Origin: Paraburkholderia edwinii | GTDB taxonomy: Bacteria; Pseudomonadota; Gammaproteobacteria; Burkholderiales; Burkholderiaceae | Assembly: GCF_019428685.1 (NCBI RefSeq) | Contig: NZ_CP080096.1 | Span: forward strand, 3,162,001 to 3,226,000 | DNA: 64,000 bases | Reading direction: 5' to 3' | In this document: one piece after another, positions 18,703 to 27,495 of the stretch | How the letters are laid out: each line of letters opens with the position of its first letter | Position numbering within the stretch: position 1 is the stretch's first letter | Made by a program: the position numbers and the translations under genes | Notes under the pieces: generated by a model | Seen by the model: only the letters and a program-made list of their open reading frames with translations | Database searches by the model: none | What the model was told of the DNA's origin: nothing

Positions 18703-19713
18703 TTACTGTTGCGAGACTTCGCGAACCTTCTTCAGGATGGCGTCCGCATTCGCCTGGGTGACCTGCGTCCAGGGCACCGTGTACGACTTGTCGGTACCGC
18801 CGTTCCACGGCATCTTCGCGCCGTACTCGGTCCAGATTTCCGACTGCGGCTTGTACGACGGGCCGACCACCGCGCGCATCGCGAGGTCGAGCGCGCCTTG
18901 CGACTGCGCCTTCGCATCCTGGAAGAAGGTGGTCATTTCGCCGCGCTTGGCTGCCTGGATGCCGTCGGCAATGCCGTCGATACCGGCCACCGGAATCTTC
19001 TTCGGGTCGAGCCCCTTCGACTTCATCGCCTGGATCGCGCCAAGCGCTTCCTCGTCGTTCTCCGCGATGACGCCGTTGATCTGGCCGGGATGCGAGGTGA
19101 GCCAGTCCTCGACGAGCGCGAGCGCCTCGGCACGCGACCAGTTCGCGGTCTTGTTCTCGAGCACCTTCACATCCTTGTGCTGCGCAAGCACTTCGGCGAT
19201 GCCCTTCGAGCGGTCGATCTGCGCCGACTGGCCGATCGGCCCCTCGATGATCACGACGTTGCCCTTGCCGCCAATCGCCTTGACGATCGCCTCGGCCTCG
19301 AGCCGGCCCGCGACGACGTCGTCGTTGCCGACATACGACGTGAGCTGGTTGCCGGAGATGTGCGTGTTGGAGCCGATCACCGGAATATGAGCAGCCACGG
19401 CCTTCGCAACGGCGGCCGAGCCGGCGTTCTTGTCGATCGGCGCGAAGATGATCGCGTCGTATTTCTGCGTGATCATCGTGTCGAACTGATTGCTTTGCGT
19501 GAGGGCATCGTAGTTGCCATCGAACACGACAATTTGCACCGAGCCGTTCTTCACTGCCGGGTCCTGTTTGACGGCGTTGGTCCACATCTGCATGAACTCA
19601 GCCTTGAGCCCGTACGGCATGACGCCGATACGAACCGGCTGCGCCGCCTGCGCAACGCTCATGGTCATCGCGGCGAGCACCGCCGCCAGCATTGCCTGCT
19701 TCCGAAGCTTCAT
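18703..19713 (-). CDS. periplasmic sugar-binding protein, transporter 2
   Basis: A 336-residue type I binding protein (Peripla_BP_4). The signal peptide is residues 1-23 (MKLRKQAMLAAVLAAMTMSV then AQA). YDAIIFAPIDKNAGSAAVAKA and GVIAENDEEALGAIQAMKSKG are classic ribose/galactose-type landmarks. ATG 19713 is chosen because AGGAG lies 8-12 bases ahead and it gives a clean signal peptide; a longer in-frame start adds 19 unlike residues. It belongs with the permease at 19748 and the ATPase at 20734. Sequence alone does not give the ligand. Confidence 0.93.
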   Translation of the reverse strand: MKLRKQAMLAAVLAAMTMSVAQAAQPVRIGVMPYGLKAEFMQMWTNAVKQDPAVKNGSVQIVVFDGNYDALTQSNQFDTMITQKYDAIIFAPIDKNAGSAAVAKAVAAHIPVIGSNTHISGNQLTSYVGNDDVVAGRLEAEAIVKAIGGKGNVVIIEGPIGQSAQIDRSKGIAEVLAQHKDVKVLENKTANWSRAEALALVEDWLTSHPGQINGVIAENDEEALGAIQAMKSKGLDPKKIPVAGIDGIADGIQAAKRGEMTTFFQDAKAQSQGALDLAMRAVVGPSYKPQSEIWTEYGAKMPWNGGTDKSYTVPWTQVTQANADAILKKVREVSQQ

Positions 19714-19747
19714 TGATCGTCTCCTGGGATTGTTGTTAAGTACTGCG

Positions 19748-20737
19748 TCACTGCTTCTTGCGCGATACATCGAGCAGAACGGCCCCGACGATGATCACGC
19801 CTTTCACGACCTGCTGGTAATAGGACGACACGCCGAGCAGATTCAGACCGTTGTTGATCACGCCGATCAGCAGCGCGCCGACCACCGTGCCGCCCAGCGA
19901 ACCCGAACCGCCCGAGAGGCTCGTGCCGCCGATCACGACCGCGGCGATCGCATCGAGCTCGTACGACAGGCCTGCCTGCGGCAGCGCCGAGGTCGTGCGC
20001 GCGGCCAGCACGATGCCGGCGAGTCCCGCAAGCAGACCGCCTATCACGTACACCGAAAAGATGATCTTGCTGGTCGAAATGCCGCTCGTTTTTGCACTCT
20101 TCGCGTTGCCGCCGACCGCGTAGACGTAGCGGCCGTAGGTGGTGTAGCGCAGCACGAACCAGAACAGCAGCACGACCAGCACGAACACGATCACCGGAAC
20201 GGGTACGCCGGCGAAGGTGCCGGTGCCCGCGCTCAGGTAGCCGTCGGGCAGATCGGCGATCGGCATGCCGTCGTTGTAGATGAAGGTCAGCCCGCGCGCG
20301 ACGCTCAGCATGCCGAGCGTGGCCACGAACGATGGAACCGCGAGCCGCGCGACCACAATGCCGTTGACCGCGCCGACCGCCGCGCCGACCAGCAGGCCCG
20401 CCAGCAGCCCGAGTGCGATACCGTGCGGATGCGCGCCGGTCACGACACTCGCGCTGACCATACCGGCCAGCGCGAGTGTCGAGCCGACCGACAGATCGAT
20501 GCCGCCGGTCAACACGACATAGGTCATGCCGACGGCGAGAATCCCGTTGATCGAAGTCTGTCGCAGGACGTCGGCAATGTTGCCCCACGTCAGGAAGTAC
20601 TGGTTCGCGAAAGACAGCACGATGCACAGCAGGACCAGCACCGCGAGAATGCCGTAGCGCCGGTACAGCTGATGCATCTGCGCGGCGCGGCTCTGTTGCG
20701 CGGGAACGCTGACGGAAGGTGAGAGTTGTGTATTCAT
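19748..20737 (-). CDS. rbsC-like: sugar ABC transporter permease (RbsC-type), transporter 2
   Basis: A 329-residue inner-membrane permease very close to the ribose-type consensus: MTYVVLTGGIDLSVGSTLAL, LLGLLAG-type helices, VPSFVATLGMLSVARG and the late DAIAAVVIGGTSLSGGSGSLGGT. The start ATG 20737 overlaps the stop codon of the ATPase gene (ATGA), so the two are translationally coupled. Membrane helices begin near residue 28 after a short cytoplasmic tail. Its sequence is nearer RbsC than that of transporter 1, suggesting a different substrate or an independent origin. Confidence 0.94.
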   Translation of the reverse strand: MNTQLSPSVSVPAQQSRAAQMHQLYRRYGILAVLVLLCIVLSFANQYFLTWGNIADVLRQTSINGILAVGMTYVVLTGGIDLSVGSTLALAGMVSASVVTGAHPHGIALGLLAGLLVGAAVGAVNGIVVARLAVPSFVATLGMLSVARGLTFIYNDGMPIADLPDGYLSAGTGTFAGVPVPVIVFVLVVLLFWFVLRYTTYGRYVYAVGGNAKSAKTSGISTSKIIFSVYVIGGLLAGLAGIVLAARTTSALPQAGLSYELDAIAAVVIGGTSLSGGSGSLGGTVVGALLIGVINNGLNLLGVSSYYQQVVKGVIIVGAVLLDVSRKKQ

Positions 20738-22212
20738 GACGCGAGGTGCAGAAGATCTTCCTGGCTGGAGAGATGGCCGTCGATCACGGAGACCAACCGC
20801 CCTGACTTGAAGATGGCGATGCGATCGCTGACGTCGAGTACTTCCTGTGCTTCCGACGACACGACAATGGCCGCGCCGCCTTGCGCGACGAAATCGTCGA
20901 GCAACTGGTAAATCTCGCGCTTCGCGCCTTCGTCGATGCCGCGCGTCGGCTCGTCGCACAGCAGGCAGACGGGCCCGGTCGACAGACAGCGGGCCAGCAC
21001 GACCTTCTGCTGGTTGCCGCCGCTCATCGACGAGACGGGCAGCGAGGCCGAGGCGGTCTTGATGCGCATGCGCTCGATCATCGAGCGCACAAGCGTTTTG
21101 ACCTTGCGTCCATCGATCAGCGAAAAGCGCGACAGCGACGGATACGCAGACAATGAAATGTTGTCGCGCACCGACGAAGACAGAATCAGGCCGGTTTCCT
21201 TGCGATCTTCGGTGACGAGCGCGAGACCGGCGCGGATCGCCTTGCGCGGACTGCCCGACGGAAGACGACGCCCTTTGAATTTCACTTCGCCATCCTGCGC
21301 ATCGGTGAGCCCGTACAGGCAATTCAGATACTCGCTGCGGCCCGATCCCATCAGTCCGTAGATGCCGAGCACTTCGCCGGCGCTGACCGACAGCGAAATA
21401 TCCTCGAACTCGGTGTTGCGCGACAGGCCCGTGGTTTCGAGCACGATCTGCCCGGTAGGCCGGCGCTTTTTCTCGCTCTGATTGAGCTTGCGCCCGACGA
21501 TGGTGCTGACCAGATAAGAACGGTCGATATCGGCAATGCGCCCGCTGTCGACATAGCGGCCGTCGCGAAACACCGTGTATCGGTCAGCAATCCGGAATAC
21601 TTCGGAGAGGCGATGGGTCACATAGATGATGCCGGTGCCCTGCGCGGTCAGGCTGCGGATCGCATTGAACAGCACCTCGGTTTCCGATTCGCCGATCGCG
21701 GAGGTCGGCTCGTCCATGATCATGACGTCGCACTCGCGGCTAAACGCCTTGGCGATTTCCACGAGCTGGATTTGCGCGAGGCTCAGCGAGTCGACGGTTG
21801 CGCGCGCATCGATCGCGAAGCCGAGCCGGTCGAGCAGATCCTGCGCCTTGCGTGCAAGCGCGTTGAACTTCACGAGCACGCCGGCTCGCTTCGGCTCGCG
21901 TCCGAGATAGAGGTTCTCGGCCACCGTCATGCCGCGGATCGGCGTGAGCTCCTGCGTGATGATCGCGATCCGGTTGGCGAGCGCGTCGGCCGGCGACCGG
22001 AAGTTGACCTCGCGCCCGTTGAGCAGAACCGTGCCCGCATCGCGCTCGAGGATGCCCATAAGGATGCTGAGGAAGGTCGACTTGCCGGCGCCGTTGCCGC
22101 CGCACAGTGCGTGGACGCTTCCGCGATGCAGGCTCAAGCGACCGTCTGCGAGCGCGGGAACGCCGTCGAAAGCCTTTTGCAAACCGCTCGCCTCGAGTAA
22201 CAGATCGCTCAT
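20734..22212 (-). CDS. sugar ABC transporter ATPase (RbsA-type, duplicated), transporter 2
   Basis: A 492-residue tandem-domain ATPase. Domain 1: Walker A GGNGAGKST, signature SLSLAQIQLVEIAKAF, Walker B VMIMDEPTSAI. Domain 2: a degenerate Walker A (GLMGSGRSE, normal for the family), SMSGGNQQKVVLARCL and CLLCDEPTRGIDEG. It is the first gene of the long minus-strand operon. The start codon lies 26 bases from a TGAACAATTGATCA palindrome, so transcription from here is probably repressor-controlled. The operon order ATPase, permease, binding protein, dehydrogenase, dhaK, dhaL places it at the head of the catabolic set. Confidence 0.94.
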   Translation of the reverse strand: MSDLLLEASGLQKAFDGVPALADGRLSLHRGSVHALCGGNGAGKSTFLSILMGILERDAGTVLLNGREVNFRSPADALANRIAIITQELTPIRGMTVAENLYLGREPKRAGVLVKFNALARKAQDLLDRLGFAIDARATVDSLSLAQIQLVEIAKAFSRECDVMIMDEPTSAIGESETEVLFNAIRSLTAQGTGIIYVTHRLSEVFRIADRYTVFRDGRYVDSGRIADIDRSYLVSTIVGRKLNQSEKKRRPTGQIVLETTGLSRNTEFEDISLSVSAGEVLGIYGLMGSGRSEYLNCLYGLTDAQDGEVKFKGRRLPSGSPRKAIRAGLALVTEDRKETGLILSSSVRDNISLSAYPSLSRFSLIDGRKVKTLVRSMIERMRIKTASASLPVSSMSGGNQQKVVLARCLSTGPVCLLCDEPTRGIDEGAKREIYQLLDDFVAQGGAAIVVSSEAQEVLDVSDRIAIFKSGRLVSVIDGHLSSQEDLLHLAS

Positions 22213-22237
22213 CCTCGCTCCATCATTTGCTCATCAA

Positions 22238-22251
22238 TGAACAATTGATCA
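22238..22251. promoter_or_regulatory. candidate SorC-type operator before the ABC/dhaKL operon
   Basis: TGAACAATTGATCA, a near-perfect palindrome of two TGAWCA half-sites around AT, 25 bases upstream of the ATPase start codon. It is the best copy of the shared motif. That position would overlap a promoter or early leader, as expected for a repressor site. Confidence 0.6.
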
Positions 22252-22423
22252 ATCGAGCGCTATCGTAGTGGGCAGGCAAAAGGGTGTCAATCTTCGGCAT
22301 CAGATGGTAAACCCGCAGGGGCAATGGCCGTCTGGGCGGCTTTCATCTTCGCTTATCGCAAGTTCAGCCTAGTAGCAGGAGATTCCCGCGACCTTGAAGA
22401 CTGCTTCTTTCGCCCTAAATCAA

Positions 22424-22456
22424 TGAGAATTTGATCTATATCGAACATATGATCGA
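22424..22456. promoter_or_regulatory. paired candidate operators in the divergent intergenic region
   Basis: Two motif copies 18 bases apart: TGAGAATTTGATCT (22424-22437) and TCGAACATATGATCGA (22441-22456), the second a 16-base near-palindrome. They lie roughly midway in the 428-base gap between the minus-strand ATPase operon and the plus-strand third transporter, so they could act on either promoter. Confidence 0.5.
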
Positions 22457-22514
22457 TGCGCCGTGACGCATTCATCGGGCGTAAGTGCTCTTCAGAAGTA
22501 CAACGCACGCGCAT

Positions 22515-22532
22515 TTATCCCCATGGGGGTAA
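22515..22532. promoter_or_regulatory. palindrome of a different type upstream of transporter 3
   Basis: TTATCCCCATGGGGGTAA, an inverted repeat centred on CATG with one mismatch pair, 109 bases before the plus-strand binding-protein gene. It is unlike the TGAWCA sites and could be the site of another regulator such as the GntR/FCD protein at 27496. Inference only. Confidence 0.4.
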
Positions 22533-22640
22533 ACACTGCTGACTGCCGACATATCAACTTGTCATACTGGTTGAACAGCTACCAAGCGTGCGAAGTGATG
22601 AATAAACGTCGCCGTGATGGCGACCCACTGAGGAGACGTC

Positions 22641-23894
22641 ATGCTGTCGAACATCAACGGTGCGCGGCCATACCCGGTGACGGGCCGCAACTTCAGCACG
22701 CGCGGCGGGTGGCGCGGGTCCGCCATGCTTACGTGCGCGTTCCTTTGCGGCGGATTGCTGGCGGCCGGCCACGCGTTCGCACAAACGCCAACGCGCGCGA
22801 CGCCCTATGACGCATGGCCGCAACCGCAAATCCGCAAGACGATTTCCGTCGACGAAGCGAAAGCCATCGTCAAGGAACGCACGCAGGCGCAAACCGAATG
22901 GAAAGGACCGACCAGCGGTCCGCGCGCATCGACCAAACCGCTGACCATCGTCTACGTGTCGGCGGACCAGTCGTACGTGTCGTTCGTCAACTGGGGCCGA
23001 GGCGTCACCGAAGCGGCCAAGGCACTGGGCTGGAACGCCGTCGTGCTGAACGGCCAGGGCACCGTGACCGGCACGCTCTCCGCGATGCAACAGGCCGTCG
23101 CGAGCAAGCCGGCCGCAATCGTGACGTCAGCCGACGCCAGCGCATTGCAAGGCCCGATCAAGCAGGCCGTGGCGCAGCACATTCCGGTGATCGGCATTCA
23201 CGCGACCGCGTTCCCGGGCCCCGATCCGAAGCTCGGCCTGTACAACAACATCTCGTCGAATCCCGCTGAAATCGGCGAGACGCAAGCGGCCTATGTGATC
23301 GCCGAATCGAACGGTACGGCCAAAGCCCTGCACTTCCTCGACAACAGCTTCGCGATTGCGCGTTTCAAGGCCGAGGCAGCGACCGATCCGATCAAGGCAT
23401 GCAGCGGCTGCAAGTTCATCGACATGGTGAACATTCCGATCGCCGACCAGACGCGCCGGATTCCGGCGGTGATCTCCGGCATCGTCGCGAATCAGGGCAA
23501 GGGCTGGTGGGGTACCACCTGCTGCGACAACTTCTATCCGTACGTTGCGTCGGCGTTGCGCGCCTCGGGCGTGAAGCCCGACGAAGTGCATCTGGTCGGC
23601 TCGGACGGGCCGCCGTCCGCCTACGACATGATCCGCAAAGGCGAATACGAAGTCGCGACCGTCCCGGAACCGAGCACGCTGTTCGGTTATGAGGCGGTGG
23701 ACTCGATCGTGCGCGCGATGGCCGGCGAACCGCCGTCGAAGTTCGTGCAGCCGACTTATCTCGTCACGAAAGAAAACGCCGATGCCGAAGGCGGCAAGAA
23801 CAATGAGTTCATTCCGAGCAACGGCTTCGCATGCCACTACCAGAACATCTGGCGCGGCACGAACACGGCCTGCGGCGGCAAGAGCGGAGGCTAG
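22641..23894 (+). CDS. periplasmic sugar-binding protein, transporter 3 (extended, Cys-rich)
   Basis: A 417-residue type I binding protein. A signal peptide with a long basic n-region (about residues 1-48, ending GHAFAQ) precedes an extension of about 45 residues (to near residue 95). The core fold then begins with LTIVYVSADQSYVSFVNWGRGV. The mature protein carries several cysteines (CSGC, TTCCDN, FACHY, TACGG), suggesting periplasmic disulfides, which is unusual for this family. GAGGAGACGTC precedes ATG 22641. The ATPase gene follows after 2 bases. Ligand unknown. Confidence 0.87.
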   Translation: MLSNINGARPYPVTGRNFSTRGGWRGSAMLTCAFLCGGLLAAGHAFAQTPTRATPYDAWPQPQIRKTISVDEAKAIVKERTQAQTEWKGPTSGPRASTKPLTIVYVSADQSYVSFVNWGRGVTEAAKALGWNAVVLNGQGTVTGTLSAMQQAVASKPAAIVTSADASALQGPIKQAVAQHIPVIGIHATAFPGPDPKLGLYNNISSNPAEIGETQAAYVIAESNGTAKALHFLDNSFAIARFKAEAATDPIKACSGCKFIDMVNIPIADQTRRIPAVISGIVANQGKGWWGTTCCDNFYPYVASALRASGVKPDEVHLVGSDGPPSAYDMIRKGEYEVATVPEPSTLFGYEAVDSIVRAMAGEPPSKFVQPTYLVTKENADAEGGKNNEFIPSNGFACHYQNIWRGTNTACGGKSGG

Positions 23895-23896
23895 CG

Positions 23897-25438
23897 ATGA
23901 CGTCCGGCACCGTGCCGCTGCTCGCGGCGCGCGGTATCACCAAACGTTTCTTCGGCGCGCTTGCGCTCGACGCCGCGTCGTTCGACTTGCGCGCGGGTGA
24001 GATTCACGCGCTGATCGGCGAGAACGGTGCCGGCAAATCGACCTTCATCAAGATTCTCGCGGGCGTCTATCAGGCCGACGGCGGCGAGATACTGCTCGAC
24101 GGCAAGACCATCGATCCTGCCGTCGATGCCTTGCCGCTCGCCTTCGTTCACCAGGATCTCGCGCTCGTCGACGATCTGAGCGTCGGCGAGAATATCGCGC
24201 TGATCGCCGGTTATCCGCGCAAGCGCGGGCTCATCGACTGGCAGGCGGTGATGCGCCAGGTCGCGCCGCTATACGCGGCGATGAACGTCGAACCACCCGA
24301 TCCCGAACGGCTGGTGGTCACGCTGAGCCTCGCGGAAAAGGCGATTCTCGGTATCGTGCGCAGCCTCGCGGGCAAGCCGCGCGCGCTCGTGCTCGACGAG
24401 CCGACCGCCGCCCTGCCCGAAGCCGATGCGCAGCGGCTCTTCGAAGCGATCCGGCGTCTGCGCGACGCGGGCACCAGCATCATCTACGTGTCGCATCGGC
24501 TCAACGAACTGTTTGGTCTCGCAGACCGCGTGACCGTGTTTCGCGACGGCCGCCACGTGCATACGACGGCGATTCGCGACACGAAGCCGGAGCAGCTGAT
24601 CGCGCAGATGCTCGGCCGTCCGCTCGAAAGCGTCGAGATCGCGCGTCACGATGCGGCCCGGCAGCCGGCGGTACTGCGCGTCGAGGACCTCGTGGTCGAA
24701 GGCCGCGGGCCGCTGTCGTTCGAAGCGAGCCCGGGCGAAGTACTCGGCCTCGTCGGCTTGCGCGGCGGCGGTCAGGAAGCCGCGGGCCGCGCGATCTTCG
24801 GCGCGCTCGCCGCGGATGCGGGTCGCATCGTGCTCGACGGCCGCGCCCTGCCGCGCACGAGAGACATCGGCGCGCGCATCCGCGCGGGCATCGTGCTGCT
24901 CGCCGGCGACCGCATGCGCGAGAGCACGTTTCCGGGCATGACGCTCGCCGAAAACCTGTTTCCCAATCCACTCATCATGGCGCGCAGTCTCTGGCAACCG
25001 CGCGCCCCTGCGATCGAGCGGCAGACCGTGCATGCGCGTCTCGAGCAGTTCGACGTGCGGCCACGCAATCCGGGCTCGCTGATCGACTGGCTCAGCGGCG
25101 GTAACCAGCAGAAGGTGTGCCTCGCGCGCTGGCTCGAAGCGCGTGCGCGGGTGGTGATTCTCGAGGAACCCACCGCCGGCGTCGATATCGGCGCCAAGCT
25201 GTCGATTCATCAAATGCTGCGCAAAGCGGCAGCGGACGGCGCGGCCGTGATCGTCGTGTCGTCGGATCTCGAGGAAGTCGCGGCCGTCTGCGACCGCGCC
25301 CTGGTGATCGACCGCGGCCGCGTCGCCGCGGAACTCGCCGGCCGCGCCTTGACGATGGATGCGCTGATCGCGCGCTCGTCCCTAGGCGAACGCGGACCCG
25401 GCACGCACGACTCGACTTACCTTTCGGATAACGTATGA
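23897..25438 (+). CDS. sugar ABC transporter ATPase (duplicated), transporter 3
   Basis: A 513-residue tandem-domain ATPase. Domain 1: Walker A GENGAGKST, signature LSLAEKAILGIVRSL, Walker B ALVLDEPTAAL. Domain 2: degenerate Walker A (GLRGGGQEA), LSGGNQQKVCLARWL and VVILEEPTAGVDIG, where the Walker B Asp is Glu. ATG 23897 follows the binding-protein stop after two bases and a GGAGG. A start 22 codons upstream would overlap the previous gene and is less likely. It is coupled to the permease gene by an ATGA overlap at its end. Confidence 0.93.
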   Translation: MTSGTVPLLAARGITKRFFGALALDAASFDLRAGEIHALIGENGAGKSTFIKILAGVYQADGGEILLDGKTIDPAVDALPLAFVHQDLALVDDLSVGENIALIAGYPRKRGLIDWQAVMRQVAPLYAAMNVEPPDPERLVVTLSLAEKAILGIVRSLAGKPRALVLDEPTAALPEADAQRLFEAIRRLRDAGTSIIYVSHRLNELFGLADRVTVFRDGRHVHTTAIRDTKPEQLIAQMLGRPLESVEIARHDAARQPAVLRVEDLVVEGRGPLSFEASPGEVLGLVGLRGGGQEAAGRAIFGALAADAGRIVLDGRALPRTRDIGARIRAGIVLLAGDRMRESTFPGMTLAENLFPNPLIMARSLWQPRAPAIERQTVHARLEQFDVRPRNPGSLIDWLSGGNQQKVCLARWLEARARVVILEEPTAGVDIGAKLSIHQMLRKAAADGAAVIVVSSDLEEVAAVCDRALVIDRGRVAAELAGRALTMDALIARSSLGERGPGTHDSTYLSDNV

Positions 25439-26487
25439 ACAGCACCAGCGGAAACGGCGTCGAATCGAACAGCGCAAGCGGGCCGGCGGCGCCGCACAGG
25501 CCGCCGCCCACGGCCGCGAAACGCGCGGCCGACCTGTTCGCGAATTACGGGCTGATTTTCGTGTTCGCGCTCGTTCTGATCGTGTTTTCCGCGCTGCGGC
25601 CGGACACGTTTCTGAGCAGCGGCAATATCGGCAACCTGCTGACGAGCCAGTCGGTGACGGCGCTGCTCGCGTTCGCGGTGATGCTGCCGCTCGCGACCGG
25701 ACGCTTCGATCTGTCGGTCGGCTATCACGTGGGCATGGCGCAGGTGCTCGTAATCGGCTTTCAGGTCAACAACGGGATGTCGTGGCCCATCGCCGCCGTG
25801 CTCGTCATCGCAATCGGCGCGGTGGTCGGCCTGATCAACGGCATTCTCGTTACGCGCTTCAAGATCGATTCGTTTATCGCGACGATGGGCATGGGCTCGC
25901 TGCTCTACGGCGTATCGAACTGGTACACGGGCGGCCAGCAGATCGCCGGCTTCAATCTGCCCGACAGCTTTTCGAATCTGTCGCAGGTGCTGGGCTATGT
26001 GCCGCTGCCCGCCGTCTATGTCGCCGTGGTCGCGATCGTGCTGTGGATCGTGCTCGAGCGGCTGCCGGTCGGACGCAGCCTCTATGTGATCGGCTCGAAC
26101 GCACGCGCGGCGGAACTCTCCGGCCTGCGCACCGGCAGCTACATCAGCAGCGCCTTCGCCGCATCGGGGCTGTTGTGCGGCATCGCGGGCGTGCTGCTCG
26201 GCAGCATTCTGCGTTCGGGCACGCCCTCGGTCGGCGCTGAATATTTGCTGCCGGCATTCGCCGGGTCGCTGCTCGGCGCGACGTCGATCCGGCCGGGGCG
26301 TGTGAACGTCGGCGGCACGCTGCTCGCGATCCTGATCGTCGCGTTCTCGTTTTCGGGCGTGCAGCAGCTGGGCGCGCCGTTCTATGTCGAATATTTCTTC
26401 AACGGCGGCATTCTGATCGTGGCAGTCGCGCTGTCCGTGTACGCGGCTATCCGTCGCCGTAAAGCGGCCGTGAATGCGGCCAGCTAA
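25435..26487 (+). CDS. sugar ABC transporter permease (RbsC-type), transporter 3
   Basis: A 350-residue polytopic permease. A polar, Ser/Pro-rich N-terminal tail of about 35 residues precedes the first helix (LIFVFALVLIVFSAL). Conserved family segments are PLATGRFDLSVGYHVGMAQ, FKIDSFIATMGMGSLLYG, and the coupling loop SNARAAELSGLRTGSY. The canonical GGIDLS core reads TGRFDLS here, marking a divergent subgroup. The start overlaps the ATPase stop by 4 bases. It forms the membrane part of transporter 3. Confidence 0.92.
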   Translation: MNSTSGNGVESNSASGPAAPHRPPPTAAKRAADLFANYGLIFVFALVLIVFSALRPDTFLSSGNIGNLLTSQSVTALLAFAVMLPLATGRFDLSVGYHVGMAQVLVIGFQVNNGMSWPIAAVLVIAIGAVVGLINGILVTRFKIDSFIATMGMGSLLYGVSNWYTGGQQIAGFNLPDSFSNLSQVLGYVPLPAVYVAVVAIVLWIVLERLPVGRSLYVIGSNARAAELSGLRTGSYISSAFAASGLLCGIAGVLLGSILRSGTPSVGAEYLLPAFAGSLLGATSIRPGRVNVGGTLLAILIVAFSFSGVQQLGAPFYVEYFFNGGILIVAVALSVYAAIRRRKAAVNAAS

Positions 26488-26508
26488 TCTTTCTGGAGTG
26501 GATCGCTT

Positions 26509-27459
26509 ATGACGCGGATTGCGGTAATCGGATGTGGAGTAGTTGGCTCGTCGTGGGCCCTCGTTTTTTCGCGTGCCGGCTTCGACGTCGCCGTGTGGGA
26601 CGCGGCGCCCGCCGCCGTGCAGCACACGCTTGCGTTCGTGCGCGAGTCGATCGGCAGTCTCGCAAAACAGGGGCTTGGCGGCAGCGAAAGCGCCGACACG
26701 GTCTGCGCGAGGCTGCATCCATGCGCGACCCTCGAAGAGGCGCTTACTGATGCCGACTATGTGCAGGAAAGCGCGCCCGAGCGCGTGCAGATCAAACGCG
26801 AGCTGTATCAGCGGCTCGATACGCTTGCCGCGCCCGATGTCGTACTCGCGAGTTCGACATCGGGCCTACCGGCTTCGTCGTTCACCGATCATCTCGCGAC
26901 GCGCGCGCGCTGCCTCGTCGTGCATCCGATCAATCCGCCGCATCTGATTCCGCTCGTCGAACTGGTGCCGGCGCCGTGGACCGATCCGGCCGTGCTCGAG
27001 CGCGCCGCAAAGCTGATGGAGCAGGTCGGCCAGGCGCCGATCCGTCTGTCGCGCGAGGTCAACGGGTTCGTCGTGAACCGGCTGCAAAGCGCGCTGCTCG
27101 GCGAGGCGTTCCGGCTCGTCGAAGACGGCGTGCTGAGCGTGGCCGATGTCGACAAGGCGGTGGCCGACGGCCTCGGCTTGCGCTGGTTTTTTATGGGTCC
27201 GTTCGAGACCATCGATCTGAATGCGCAGCAAGGCGTGGCCGAATATTGCCGCAACCTGGGGCCGATGTACTACGGCCTCGCGAAAGAGCAGGCGGACCCG
27301 CGCGAATGGGGACCGCAGCTCGTCACGGCCATCGAGCAGCAGCGCCGCGCGGTGACGCCGGCCGATGCGCTGCCCGCGCGCCGCGCATGGCGCGACCGGT
27401 GCCTCGCCGCGTTCGTCGCCGCCAAGCGCAGCGTGCTCGGCAAAGAAGGGAGCGTGTAG
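26509..27459 (+). CDS. lambda-crystallin/L-gulonate 3-dehydrogenase-like NAD-dependent dehydrogenase
   Basis: A 316-residue member of the 3-hydroxyacyl-CoA dehydrogenase fold. The N-terminal NAD-binding motif is GCGVVG (8-13), and the acidic end of strand 2 (WDA) fits NAD. Ser116-Ser118, His139 in VVHPINPPHLIPLVELVPA and Glu151 are the catalytic landmarks. NGFVVNRLQSALLGEAFRLVEDGVLS and the MGPFETIDLNA segment match lambda-crystallin (CRYL1), which oxidises L-gulonate at C3. The likely reaction is therefore oxidation of a sugar acid at C3 rather than of an acyl-CoA (family knowledge). Genes for sugar uptake, a lactonase and a regulator surround it. Its exact substrate is unknown. Confidence 0.87.
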   Translation: MTRIAVIGCGVVGSSWALVFSRAGFDVAVWDAAPAAVQHTLAFVRESIGSLAKQGLGGSESADTVCARLHPCATLEEALTDADYVQESAPERVQIKRELYQRLDTLAAPDVVLASSTSGLPASSFTDHLATRARCLVVHPINPPHLIPLVELVPAPWTDPAVLERAAKLMEQVGQAPIRLSREVNGFVVNRLQSALLGEAFRLVEDGVLSVADVDKAVADGLGLRWFFMGPFETIDLNAQQGVAEYCRNLGPMYYGLAKEQADPREWGPQLVTAIEQQRRAVTPADALPARRAWRDRCLAAFVAAKRSVLGKEGSV

Positions 27460-27495
27460 CATAGGAGGTTTATCCCCCGCTATTGCGAGCACTTT

